Shown here piece by piece: positions 20,931 through 33,496 of a stretch of 64,000 nucleotides of DNA. The position numbers and the translations under genes are program-made. The stretch is from Termitomyces sp. T153 (taxonomy: Eukaryota > Basidiomycota > Agaricomycetes > Agaricales > Lyophyllaceae), in contig JACKQL020000096.1 in NCBI GenBank assembly GCA_018296165.2, positions 62,001 to 126,000 on the forward strand. Reading direction: 5' to 3'. The notes below the pieces were generated by a model that was not told the origin of the DNA, searched no databases, and worked only from the letters and a program-made list of their open reading frames with translations. Within the stretch, counting starts at the first letter, position 1. Every line of letters begins with the position of its first letter.

Positions 20931-23657
20931 GTATACCCTCAAGTGACCCGACTTATCATGTGCCACTTGAAGTAGGTTTTCTTGCAACCTCTTATATTTC
21001 AGCACAATCAATCGATCCCTCACAAACAACAAGCCATTCTTCACCTCTACACCATGCGGCAACATTCCTTTTCTTTTGTCCTCAAGTGATTTCTTTGTGT
21101 ATTTGTTCACAAAATACCCAACCTTCAAATCTTCCATTGTTCCCTTGTCCACTTGCAATGTCATCACCACCCCCACACAACCTCCCAATCTCTCCTCTGG
21201 CAATCTTGACAATGTATTGGCAACAGTATTATCTTTGTCTTTTCTATGATCGGTTCGGTTGTATAGTCGTACTGTGACAGGTACTCCATTCAACATGCCT
21301 GCTGCTTTGACAAATTGTGTCGAGTGTTGAGTTTCCACAGAGTTTCATGATCCATATATACTTCAAAATGAGTTCCCAACAAGTTGTTCTGCCATTTATG
21401 CATAGCCCACATGATTGCCAACATCTCATGCCCATGTGTAGGAATTTTTCTCTGCATTTCTAAATTGCCTTGAACTGAAGGCAACTAGTCAGGCAGACTC
21501 GATACTGCCCCTGTCCTTCTCTGACTCACATTGCAAGTCACATAGATCTTATTCTTTCCTGGTTTTTTGTGGTCAATCATAGTTAAGCAGTCTCTTCCCA
21601 CAACCAACTCCTTAATATTGTTGAATGCATGTTGATGCTCTGCCATCCACACACCAATTCCTGCATTGAACTCTTTCTTCATCAATGGTGTCAACATGGA
21701 TGTATGTTCTGCAAGTGCTGGCAGAAATGCTGCAATGTACTTGACAAGGCCTGGAAATTGGTGCACATGTTTTGTCTTTTGAGGGACAGGCCAATTCAAG
21801 ATTTTCTCCACCTTGGAAACCTCTGCTTCAATGCCTCTGGCTAATATATGGTGGCCGAGAAAGTCAATTTCCATGTAAAAGAGATCACTTTTCTTCAATG
21901 AACAAAACAGCTTTGCTTCTCTCAGTGCATCCAACACTTTCCACACATTCTCTTCATGCTCCTCTATCATTTTATACCAGATAATAATGTCATCCAAGTA
22001 GACATGACAAATCTTTCTAATAAGGTCCCTCAATGTAAGCATAACCCTGTGCTGCTGCATAGCTGGCATGTTTTGTAGTCCCATTGCCATTACCATCCAT
22101 TCTCACAACCCAAGCAGAGTCAGAGTTGCAGTGTATTCAACATTGGGATGGATGTGCATCTGAAAAAAGGCATTTGTCAAATCAATCTTCCCTCAGAAAC
22201 AAGTAACCAGCTTTGTGCAGTCAGCCAAGATGTCATCAATTTGTGGTAACAGGTAATTGTCAGGAACTGTGTTTGCATTCAACTTTTGGTAGTTGTTACC
22301 CCAATGTGGTAGAACTTTCAGGTCCAATTTTGGTATAACAAAAGAAGGGCTTGCACATGGAGATAAAGATGGTTGAATCCTTCCTGCTGCAGCATGTTGA
22401 TTGATTAGTGTTTTCCAGCCCTCTCTATATTTCTGCAGACACAAATATGAGCATGCCAAAGTGGTCTTTGCCAGTGGCTTTACCTGTATCTAGTGATAAA
22501 TGCTTGTTGGGATTTGTCTGTGTGTGGGATATCAGGTGGGAACTGAGCATGGTATTTACTCTTCATTCTGTCATCCATTTTCTTCAACTTCTCTCTGAAT
22601 GCCAATTCTTTGATTCTTGTTCTAACCAACTCCACATTAAACAATTCACCTGTCACAGTATGTTGCCTCAGGTGTCTAAAACAACTCAATTCCTTCATAA
22701 ACAGTACATTCAGCTTGAAATGTACTGGCATCTCAATCTCAAACCTCCTTCTGACCCTTCCTAATCCATTGCTTCTCTTCCATCCTTCCTTTTATCCTCC
22801 TGGCAATTCATGTTAGGTGCAACCTTGGCCTTCTCTGTCATTAGCAGATCAGATGGGCTTAGAAAGTCAAACCTGGACTTTTGTTGATTGCCTTACAAAG
22901 TTCCATGTCAACCACAATGGAATTTTTTTCCAAGAATTTGAGACACAGAATTAAGTCAGTGCATAGTTTTGGACTAGCAACAAAGACTTGTGATTTTGAA
23001 TGCCACTGAGAACATGGAGATACAGCTACAAGTTGAACAAAAGACAGCAGTGTGAGGGTTTTGTGTTTTCCCTCATCTCCAGAGGCTCCAGACTCTTCAA
23101 GAGGTTTTGGCAGTTTACACAGAAGCAGATCAAGCTTATTCACCAAAGTCATAGAAATCATTGCTGGTGAATAACCTGTGTAAATAAGAGCCTTCTTGAC
23201 AAGAGTGGGAGTGATAGAAGGAGCCAACACAAAACAAGAAGTAAATCATGTGTTTGGGAAGGACATATTCTGAACCTGCACTACTCAAGGTATCCTCCAC
23301 AGAATCTTCAAAAACTGCTGCAACTGGGACACCCTGCTTTTATGCCAATCTTTCCTCATGATTGGCTTTAGTCTTCATTGCAAATTTGGGGGTAAGCTTG
23401 CATGGTTTGTACTCAACAAGCATGAGCAGCATGTCCTTGTCAAGGCAGTTCATTGCATGATGATCAACATACAGGCAACAACAGCAGAGACAACCTATGT
23501 GCTTGTCCAAAATGTGGCATTCCTCTGCCATAAAGGGGTAGACAATCATGCAAGTTCCCATTGAAGTTGGAACTGTAATGGATTTTGGCAAAATTTTTGC
23601 AGGCACAATCCTGTTGGCCAACAATCCAGAGATAGATGAGGATGATCCCAATTTGGA
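20931..23657 (-). pseudogene. Gypsy element C: gag tail and pol, 3'-truncated
   Basis: A minus-strand Gypsy from a different lineage to A, B, E and I. From the right: a Cys/His-rich zinc-knuckle region (about 23540-23470); protease with ALIYTGYS where ALIDTG.S is expected (about 23190); reverse transcriptase with VYLDDIIIW (about 21990) and FLGHHI (about 21860); the RNase H piece HEMLAIMWAMHKWQ (about 21430-21390); and the start of the integrase zinc region (about 21040-20940). It then stops at the gene island, so the integrase core and 3' LTR are missing. Its upstream gag continues at 37495-37779 and beyond, because element D inserted into it. Stops are scattered through it. Confidence 0.8.
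23653..23657. repeat. Target duplication of element D, left
   Basis: TTGGA directly before the left LTR. The same five bases follow the right LTR at 37490-37494. If D and one TTGGA are removed, the gag frame of element C reads through, which confirms the insertion. Confidence 0.9.
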
Positions 23658-23879
23658 TGTAACAGAGCACCCCTTACCTCCTTAGTGCCCAAGTCATAAT
23701 ACATATTAATTTGTATATTATATTATAAGGTAGAATCACATGTGCTACCCATAAATATCCATACTGGAATTATGTAAGGCAGCACCTTACTTCATACTTT
23801 GTAGATTAGAACCAATCAACTGGTTTGGACTTATGAGGTGTGAACTGTAAGCTGTGTGACATGTAATGGAAACATTACA
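23658..23879 (+). repeat. 5' LTR of Gypsy element D
   Basis: 222 bp, starting TGTAACAGAG and ending ACATTACA. It matches 37267-37489 closely along its whole length, with scattered substitutions. Confidence 0.9.
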
Positions 23880-25650
23880 TTTATTGAAGTCAAACAGGCA
23901 TGTACTCATTTGCAGAATGAGAAGCCAAACTTCTGAAAGAGAAGTTCACTGCCATGGATTACAATCAGAATGTTACAATTTTAACATTTGCCTTTGCAAT
24001 GGGTACAGTAGTGACCATGGAAGGTCAGGTGGTCAGGCCTAGGTCCAAACCAGAGTTTGATGGAACAGTGCAAGCTGTTCCACAGGAACCAGTGGAGGTT
24101 GCCATGTCACACCATGGCATGGGGAGGGAGAGTAGAGTGATGCCAGGAGGACTTCCAGCAGTTACTCCTGTTTGACCATTTTTGGGTGGTTAAATGATCT
24201 CCACAATGGAGGGCACTTGAGTGCCCTCTGCTCAAATATACCCAATGGTTGAGCCAGAGGGTGTAGCAGGGGCAGCAAGCAAGGGGAAGACTCCCTTGCA
24301 TGCATACTGCACCATGAGTGGAAGGACTGCAATCCTTCCCAGAGGCTGCAGAAGGTCTTGGTGACTCCTTGATGGTGATTACACCACTGAGGGGTGAGAA
24401 GGAACCTCTTTACAAAGCCTGCAGCCCTGTTTGTGCACAAGCAGGATCTATGCTGGGTATATGCACAGCAGGTCCCTCTGCATTCATTGAGACAATTCCA
24501 GAGGATGTTGGAGACACCTTGGATACTGATGGTAAAGCAAACCCAGATGACATTGTAGCACTGGGTTAGAGTAATACTGATAGTTCTGGGGCTTTCTTGA
24601 AGACTTAGGCAGTCTACTCCAATTCCACACTGATGTCTTGATAAATGCTTGAAGTTGAAGGGGTTTACTTTTAAAATATTTCTATTCTGAATGCAGAGGA
24701 GTCTCAACAAACTCCAGCCTAAGTGATTCACTTCCTGTGAACCACCAAGCCTTTGCCTATTAATTGCCTGTCCATTTGCTACTCTACTTGGGCTATTTAT
24801 ACCTCTTTCTACAGTGCACAGACCACCCCCTACATGTGACTTTTGGTTCCATACTTTCCAGCCCCTTATTCATAACTGTTATTCTAATTCCCCCTTTTGG
24901 CATGCCTGTTTCAGTGCCACAGGCCAGTTCCTGGTTCCATCATTCCTCCTTTGCATTCTTAGCTTCCATTTGCCCCATTTATCTCTCCCTCCTTTGTATT
25001 TCTTCCATTCATATTCTTCTCCATTCAGTTTCTTCCCTTCTTCTTTCTTTATTTATTTCATATTCTTCCCCATTCAGGTCCTTTCCCATTCAGGTTCTTC
25101 CATTCATCTTCCTTTATTCATTTTCCCCTTTCAGGTTCTTTCCCATTCAGGTTTTTCCATTCATCTTCCTTTCCCTTCCCTTCATTCCATTCTTTCTCAT
25201 TTATTCCATTCATTCCCCCTTCCTTCATTCCCATTCAATTTTTCCATTCATCTTCCTTTCCCTTCCCTTCATTCCATTCTTTCTCATTTATTCCCTCTTT
25301 ACCTCCTTTCAGTCAACATTCCAATCTGGTTATTCTTAGATCAGATCTAGATCTTGCCAGAATTGATGCCACTCAGGTGCTTTTGCCAGTCCCATGCTTC
25401 CCCTCCCATTACAGTGATTGGACTATTATGAGTGTATAGTCTAGCATAGTCCTTGTCCTATCCTGTTCTGTCTTTCTTCTGGTGTATTTAAAGGGATCAT
25501 GTTGCTGGGACTTGTTTTACCAGGAGGCTTACAGTTTTCAGCTTTAATAAATGTTTGTTTTGACTTCTGGTGTTTATTATGTTCCCAATGGTGTGACAAC
25601 ATTGTATCAACATTCTCCATAGGAGGGTGTTAGTTTTCTGGCAAAACCAG
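23880..25650 (+). other. Element D leader with two short open frames
   Basis: A long region between the 5' LTR and gag. Two plus-strand open stretches, 23954-24175 (73 codons) and 24318-24569 (83 codons), could be remnants of one reading frame. I do not recognise either product. The pyrimidine-rich minisatellite below follows. Another small element may lie within 24740-25620, but I cannot define its ends. Confidence 0.4.
25050..25320. repeat. Pyrimidine-rich imperfect minisatellite
   Basis: The plus strand is almost all C and T, built from variants of TTCCATTCATCTTCCTTTCC and CCCATTCAGGTTCTT. A block of about 55 bp starting at 25152 is repeated about 87 bp downstream at 25239. Its apparent protein frames are by-products of composition. 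Confidence 0.75.
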
Positions 25651-27900
25651 GTTGAGGTCCCAAAGATCTCAACCCAGCAATGCTTAGCTGCTTGAGTAGC
25701 TAAGCATATTGCCATTCAGAGGTCATTGAGTGAGGGAATCATCCCAACTGACCCAATAAAGTTCATGGAACTTGAATTGCTTTTTCTGGTGCAAGAGGTA
25801 GCAGATTACCTCCAGCAAAAGAAGGTACAAGGATTGCAGGTATAATCCACAATGCCATTGCCATTCATAGGTGGGGCTCTGTTGCCCCCACTGTTTCTGA
25901 TCAACAAAGCATTGACTCTATTACAAGTCCCACAGCAGCCTAGATAGACACTGCATGACTATGCAGCACAACAGGCTGCAGTGGACCATCAGAGATGGGC
26001 CACATTGGGCACAATTGTGGTTCCTGACCTAGCTTCCACAGAAGCTGGGTCAGTGATTACAATTGAGCAACCAATAGTGTGCAGGAGAATGGCTGGGTCA
26101 ACACATAGAGCATTGACCTGGGAAGACAGAATTGCATTGCAGTGATTTTGCAATAGCAACCTTGAGGACTTTGGGCAGTCCTACATAGATGACCAAGGGG
26201 TAGTGTTCCAGGAGAATACTACCTATGATGCATGGCCAGAGGATTACATTCCCACAGAATGTACCAGGCCCATCAAGAGGAAGAGCAAGAATCTCACTCT
26301 CCCCTAGTGGATGAGCATGTTGGGACTATGAGTAGCCCTAATGCACATCCTAGGCTGACCAACCAAGAAGGGAATGCCCCTCTAAGTGGGTCTGGCAATC
26401 AAGCAATGGGTGGAGTAGATATACAATGAGGATCATCTGGGGGTGATTCTGAGGTCCACTCTGCCCTTGACACCTTGTTGTGGACCACTTGTGTCAGGTG
26501 GAGGTGGTGGTGGATCTGGAAGAGGACCACCTTTTCCTGGTCAAGGACCATCACCACCTCCAGGAGAAGGTCCACAAGATCCTAATGGACTAGGTAATGG
26601 TCTAGTGGATGAAGAGGATGATGGGGGTTGTAGAGCTGGTAGGAGGAGAACTACAGTCCTTCCAAAGAGACAGCCATGGCAGTTCTCAATGCTGCCACAA
26701 CACCATGAACAATTTACTACTTCTGGAGTGGAGGAAGCCCACAAGTATCACTGCCAGACAATGCATGATTATCTACAGATGGTGATGGAGCAAATGCTTG
26801 CTGTCTGACTGGCAATTCCAGATGGACTCAAGCCTTAGTGATCCATCCAAGACAATCACTCCATATGCTGGATCTGCCCAGTTCAGTGAATTTAAAAACT
26901 GATTGATGAGCATCTGCATGTTTTATGCAGTAGCCCAGTATAGTGGAGATAGGCACAAGCATGAGAAAGTCCTGATTCTAATGGACTTCCTTGCTGTGAG
27001 TGTCCTGAAATGGTATCTACAACATGTAATACATGTCAATAGAGCCCAGTTCCACTGGAGGTTTGGGGACATGGTCCTCAGATTGTATGATTAGTTTTTA
27101 CAGCTTTTAACAATGCAGGATGCATGCAATGCATTCTGTGACATGGTGTATGCAGTTGAAGAGGGAGTACAAGGATTCTATGATGCCTTGCTCAACCATG
27201 CTCAAAACATGGCTGTCTTCCCCAACAAATTCACCATTCATGAGTGGTTTTTGGAGGGGATGCCCTCTGACATGCTTGTGGCATTAATACATGATGGCAG
27301 GCTCACTCCCAAAGTGAATACTGTTGAGGAGTTTGTCTCAGAGGCAAAGGCCTACAAGAATAGCATTAAGACTGCTGCACACTACTTAGAGTGCAGCACA
27401 AAGAGTCAGTCAGGACAGCAACTGTTGCTAGCAGCAGCATATTCCTAAAAGCTTAGGACTGCACTGGCTAAGCATACAAAAGAGGTTTGACATCATGTCC
27501 ACTCACAGCCATCTAAGTTGGCAAAGAGGCCTGCTGTATGCTTGGTCTTGAGACCTGCACAACCACAAGTCAGTGTGGTCACTGGGCCTTCCTGACCTGT
27601 GAGTGCAATACAGGCAGCAAAAAACCATCTCACTACAGGGACAAATGTGGTGGTCATCACAGCTGGCAAACCAGGCCAGGATGCTGGACAATCCACTAAC
27701 TGCAATAAGTGCAGAAAGATCAGGCATTTTGCCTGCAACTGCAGAGTGCTGGTGAATCCAGCTTCATAAGTGTTCATACAAGCAGCACATACTACTGCTG
27801 CCTCAGATGTGGAAGATGCCAACAATGAGCAGGAGGAAGAGCCTGCTGAGGCCAACAAAGAGAATGCAGCTGAGTCTGAAGAGACTCAGGAGAATGTTGA
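25651..27900 (+). pseudogene. Element D gag
   Basis: Decayed gag. Recognisable parts are an N-terminal segment around 25740-25850 (PTDPIKFMELELLFLVQEV), a capsid-like stretch at 26900-27440 with few stops (HEWFLEGMPSDM..ALI.DGRLTPKVNTVEEFV), and a CCHC knuckle (CNKCRKIRHFACNC, about 27700-27740) followed by a Glu-rich tail. Between about 26440 and 26620 is a Gly/Pro-rich low-complexity segment. Stops are frequent. Confidence 0.7.
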
Positions 27901-30900
27901 GGAGTATGTTGAATTGGAGATATACAAGAATAATTACTATACTTAGGCAAGTGATAGTGAGGGACTGTTCACCCTCACAGAGGTTCCTACCACCAAGCAT
28001 GAAAAGAAGGAATCTAGTAACAAGGTTTGCATGTGTAAGGTATGAATTATGGCAGCTAAAGATGCCATGGACTGACCAGTGCTGCCAGCATGAGATAAAG
28101 AGTGTCTTGTCACTTGGGTGGAGGTTAATGGCCATCAAGCATGGACACTGTGAGATTCTGGGAGTACAACTTCCAGAATCACACCATTGTTTGCTCATGT
28201 GGCTGGGATACATGTGGCACCACTGGCCACACCCATCATCCTGCAGTTGGAAACAATTGGAAGTTGTTCCATTGTGAATTATGGAGCCAGGGTGACCATG
28301 AAGGTCCCTGGCAAGTTCTGCAGTGTCTATGTAGACATTGCAAATTTTGATTGCTACAACATGATTGTAGGGGCACCATTCATGAGGGCCCATAAGGTCT
28401 TTCTGGACTATGAAAATGACTGGGTGGTCATTGATGGGATAGCTACTCCAGCTCAGAAGTTGGAGTTGGAGGATGCTGATGGGCATGTGCAATGCTTCTG
28501 TACTGTGGAAAAGCAGCACAATAAATGGCCATGACTCCCTAGTGGACCCAAGCAGCCCATTGTGGAGGAGGTAGTGGATGACAATGAGGTGTGGGTAACA
28601 AAGAGTTTACCCAAGGACCATCTGTCTCTACTGATTCCAGAGGAAGAGTATTGAAACAGTACTCTTCAAGAGGGGAGGAGAGTACACTGGAAGGATTCAA
28701 TCAATTCTTTAACAAGAAAAGAACAAAGGATTTGGGATAGACCAATCCCAAAGCCTACCCTTGAATGGGCATACAATCCACAAATGCCACAAGAGTGGAA
28801 TCAGGTCATAGCAGACCTGACATGGCAGGAAGGGGTGAGAAGATTGACCCCTATAAGTGAAGTATACAGACTGGCTATGGAGGATGAAATATCCAAGCCT
28901 AGCAAGTTTGAGTACTTATGGAGTGATGCAAAAGGCAGAACAATCTGTTGCCCTGCCCAGCTAAACATACCAGACAAATCAGGGATTTGTCTGATGGCCT
29001 TGCAGGACAAGTATGCAAAGGTAGTGCTACAGTCAAAACTGGCCAAGGATGAATGTTGCTCTTGGCCCAGAAGAGATGATGGGAAGCCACAGCCTTCCAA
29101 GCTAACAGAAGGTGATATTCCTCACCTTTGACAGCAGTGGTATGATAAGTTCCAGGACATAGTCAATGGAACTAAGGAGTAACTTCCTCTATGGCATGAA
29201 GTGAATCATGAGATAAATCTCATAGATGAGACCAAACAGTACTCATACTTTATGCCAAGGTGCTCTAAGTCACTTCAGCAGCAGTTGTGAGATAAAATCA
29301 ATTGCTATGTGGTGGGAACCTTGTACAGCCAACTAGGCTGCACCATTGTTGTGTATTCCTAAGAAAGATGGATCCTCACCAATGGCATTAGGTGCATGCC
29401 AACACAATGACAATACTATTAAGGATGTAATGCCCTTACTAGATCAAGAGGTCATTAGGGAAGATGTAGCTTGCACACCAGTGAGGTCAAAAATTGACCT
29501 CACAGATGTATATGAGCAAGTGAGGATACATACATCAGACATACCCAAGACTGCATTCATGACCATCACTAGTCAATATTGCAGCAATATCATGCAGATT
29601 GGTGACTGTAATGTGCCAGTGACATTCCAACACCTGATGATGCCCATATTTAAGGATGTCATCAGGAAATGGATGCATGTGTATCTAGACAACATTTTTG
29701 TCTTCTCAGACTCCATTGAGGAGCATGAGCAGCATCTCAGAGTAGTCTTTAAAAAACTATGCAAGAACAAGCTCTACTTCAAATGGAAGAAGTGTGAGCT
29801 ATATGCCAAGCACATAGAGTGTCTTGGCCATGTTATTGACTTGCAGGATACATACCCTGATATGGATAAGTTGAATAGGATTGAGAGGTGGCACACTCCT
29901 AGAACCTACAATGATATCCAACACTTTGTGGGGTTGGTAAACTAGATTGGGAACTTTCTGCCCAATGTTTCTGTGTATACTGAGCCACTCATGGCTATGA
30001 TGCAGAACAGATCACCATTTCACTGGTGCTCTATTCATCAATGGTGTTTTGACATAATCAAACAGATCTGTGCCAAAACTCCTATTATTAGACCAATTGA
30101 TCCTTGATATGAGAATCCCATTTGGCTGATTTGCAATGCCTCAAAGACAGGTATTGGAGCTATGTATAGACAAGGCCCAAGCTGGCAGAAATGTTGGCCA
30201 GCTGAGTTCATATCTAAAAAGTTCACTAATGCACAGAAAAATTATGCCATGCATGAGCTAGAGACATTAGCTATCCTAGAGGCTCTCCTCAAATGAGAGG
30301 ATAAGCTTCTGGGATATAAGATCTGCATTATAACAGATCACAAAGCCCTTGAGTTCTTCAAAACTCAACAAAATCTATCACCCTGTCAATGGCAGTGGAT
30401 GAACTATATGTCAAGATTCAATTTTGACATTACATATGTTGAGGGTGAGCTCAATAAGGTAGTGGATTGTCTATCCTGCTACTTTGAGAGTAACTCTTCT
30501 TGAGATGTACACCATGTCTATGATTATGTATGAGTGGATCTGCATATCAATCCAGAGGGGGATGATTTGCCCCCAACACAACTGCAGGAAATGCAGGCAC
30601 AACTGGATCAAATATGCACTCTCTGTGATGGACCTAGCCACAGAAGCCAGTGGGTGTGGGATCATCACAAACTTTGTGATGAGGCAGCACAAGAGCTTGC
30701 TGGCAGTAATGATGGCAAAGGAAAATCAGATCAGGCTCAACAAGGGTCTGATAGTGGTGATGTTGATGATGATATTATACTTGGCAAAGCCATCCTAGGG
30801 ATGGCCCAGGCTCTGCAACCTCAGGATAGGTCTGACAGAGAGTTTCTCCATCAGATTCAATCACTGTACAGCAAAGACAAGCTCTTTGCTGAAGTCATGA

Positions 30901-32300
30901 CTTGGCCAAAGGACTATAAGTCCTTCTTACTAGACAACAAGCTAATTTGGACTACCAATCTACTTGGCCATGAAGTTCTATGCATACATTGTGAGTGGGA
31001 GATGGTAACTAAGTTGCTTGACCAAGCACAATTGTGTGGGGCACTTTGTGCCCAGGAAATGACAGAATATATCTGTCACTGGTACTGGTGGCCAACAGTG
31101 GCTACAGATGCACATGCATTCTGTGCCACATGTCAGCTATGCCAGCAGGTGAAAGGGAGCAATCATCTCCCTTCAGGGAAATTACACTCCCTGCCTATTC
31201 CAGTTAAGCCATGGGACTAAATAGGAATTGACTTCATAGGTCCATTCCCCAAATCTAAGGAGTATAACTACCTTTGGATAGTTATTTGTCACATGACAAG
31301 CATAGTGAGCACACTACCATGACAGCATTGCAGCTGTCCTGGATATACATGCACAAGATTGTGAGGCTACATGGCCTCCCAAGCTGAATTGTCAGCAATC
31401 AAGATCCTAAGTTCATGTCTAAATGGTGGTGTGAACTGTATAAGTTATTAGAAGCAAAGTTCCTGATGTCAATGTCCTTCCATCTACCAACAGATGGACA
31501 GACCAAATGTGCTGATAGGAATGTTGGTCAAATATTGCACATTGTAGTGCACTCAGATCAGAAAGACTGGTTAAGTTGAATAGACTTGACTGAGTTTGCA
31601 ATAAATGCAAGCATCTCAGAGATGATGTGATTTGCACTATTTAAATTGAACAGTGGCTACATGCCATCTATGATTCATGAGATCAGGTCTGATACTGCTA
31701 TTACCAAGGAAATTCAGCAGTTTTCCCACCAAGCTCTAGAGAACTTTGCAGTGGCCCACAATGCAATAATTAAAGCACATGTTTTTTAGACATTTGTTGC
31801 TAATTCATGTCATAGGTCTGATATAGAACTGGAGAAAGGTGCACTTGTGTACCTTTCAACAAAAAACCTCAACCTTTCTAAGGGCAGAGCTAGGAAGCTC
31901 TGTCCAAAGTGGGTTGGGCCATATAAGATTCTGAAGGCCTCTAGTGAGATCTCCAATTATGTGTTGGAGTTGCCTATAGCACTTCAGGAGCAAAGGATTT
32001 ATACTAAGTTCCATGTGTTGCTGCTGTGACCATACAAGGCCAGCAACAATATGCTCTTTCCTAACCAAGCAACACCAGAGCCATATGACTTTGGTGCTCC
32101 AGACAATCAGAAATGGTTTGTCAATGAACTGTTAGGTCATTGTTAGGATGAAAAGAACCTCAAGTTTGAGGTTTGGTGGAGCCTGGGGAATACCACTTGG
32201 GAGTCCCTCACAATGTGCAAGGACCTGGTGGCCCTTGACAGATATTTGGATCTGCAGGACATACAATGCCCTGTGTAGTTGGTTAGAAGGACTAAATCAA
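27901..32300 (+). pseudogene. Element D pol: protease, RT, RNase H, integrase, chromodomain-like
   Basis: A retropepsin-like stretch at 28190-28480 includes NMIVGAPFMRAHKVFLDYEN, typical of the end of Gypsy proteases. Reverse transcriptase is at 29346-29945 (IDLTDVYEQVRIH, VPVTFQHLM). Its active site reads VYLDNIFVF, so the second catalytic Asp of YxDD is Asn. RNase H is at 30120-30470 (ELETLAILEALLK, KICIITDHKALEFF). Integrase runs from about 31000 (CATCQLCQQVKG zinc site) to 31800, starting its core at IGIDFIGPFPKSKEY. A chromodomain-like end with KWVGPYKIL..YVLELP and WFVNELLGH..FEVWW..TWE spans 31840-32260. Several frameshifts and stops. Confidence 0.8.
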
Positions 32301-33496
32301 CTTGACTTAATCCAGAAGTTGGGCAGGCCACTGTGCTGGTGGCCATCACATATTATATCAGCCAATCATTTGGCTGAGCATGAAGTCCAACTACTCCTTG
32401 TCTTTTACCCCATTGTTGGTGCAATACACCAACAGAGAGAAAGAGGACTTTTTGCCCAATGGGCAAGAAAAAGAAACAACTTGTTGAGGCAGACATGAGT
32501 CCACTAGGATATTCAGTAAGCTCTAGACAGAGCTCAAGAGGGGAAGGACCAAGTAGTTCACTCCCTTGCTTTGGTGCCTTGCTGCATTGGCAGGAGGCTT
32601 GGTGCCTGGAAGCATAGCACCCCCAGCAATGAGAAGAGTGGCCCCAGCTCCAAAGGAAATAAGGCCCATGAGCAGAGGACCCATAGTGGTGCCAGGAGAT
32701 GTGACCCCACCTAGCTACACAGTGGCAATGCAGCAGTTGCCAGTGCAGGGATGTAAAATGCCCCCATAGCAGGGAGGAATGAAAAGAGGATGTGGAGCCC
32801 CCATCTATGAATTTTGAATACTCTGTGGGCTCACAGCCTGTGTGGCCCCAGGAGTTTCAGCAGTAGGTGCTGCAATTTGCTGTGGCTCCACTACCAGTGG
32901 CTGGTCCCAGCCATACAGTGGGCATAGCAGGTCAATATCAACCTACCACCTTGTCTTACAAGTAGGAATTTCAGTCCCTGCTCCCACTCTATCAGAGGCA
33001 ATGGAGGTGGACAACAACAGCCCAGAGTTAATCATGGCTCTGATGCAGTTGTTGGCTCCTCCAAGGGGGTCATACCTGCTATTGCCTACTACAGTGCATT
33101 CCTCAAATGCCCCATCTCTGTTGTCAAGTGTGTCAGGGCTTCTAGTGGCTGCCTCAACCAATAAAGAAAAGAGAAAGGCAACTGCAATGTTGCCTCCTAC
33201 ACTAGCACAGAGGAGTAGCACTCCCTTGTCAACTGCTTAGAAGACAGTCAAGTGACACTTCTCTGCAAAAGAGAAGGGCAAGGGTAAAGCTAAGAAGCCC
33301 AAGCCTTCTACTGCCACAGATGAGCAAATCACTCACCTCCTTCAGCAGCTTCATGAAGCTGGAGTGCCAGAGGACATTGGAGCTGATGTCCTTGACAGCT
33401 CTGTAGTGCAGTTAGCACTATCTCAAGTTCTGAATGAACTTGACATCATTTGTAACCAAAGGGACAAGGCCCAAATGGACCTCTTCTATTCAGCTT
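32301..33496 (+). pseudogene. Element D extra ORF, first part
   Basis: Downstream of the chromodomain-like end, D keeps plus-strand coding character: a Pro/Val/Ala-rich stretch (about 32560-32770), then 32842-33240 and a Lys-rich segment (KGKGKAKKPKPST, near 33280). A possible helical segment (LLQQLHEAGVPEDIGADVLDSS and QLALSQVLNEL) follows. It is cut by element E at 33497 and seems to resume at 35964. Standard Gypsy elements have no gene here. I do not recognise the product. Confidence 0.45.

Noticed and set aside
24764..25350. Two overlapping long frames rich in Phe, Ser, Pro and His
   Set aside because: They arise from the pyrimidine-rich minisatellite, which lacks stops in those frames by composition.
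26541..26744. Pro/Ser-rich minus-strand frame opposite a Gly-rich stretch
   Set aside because: Shadow of the low-complexity part of D gag.
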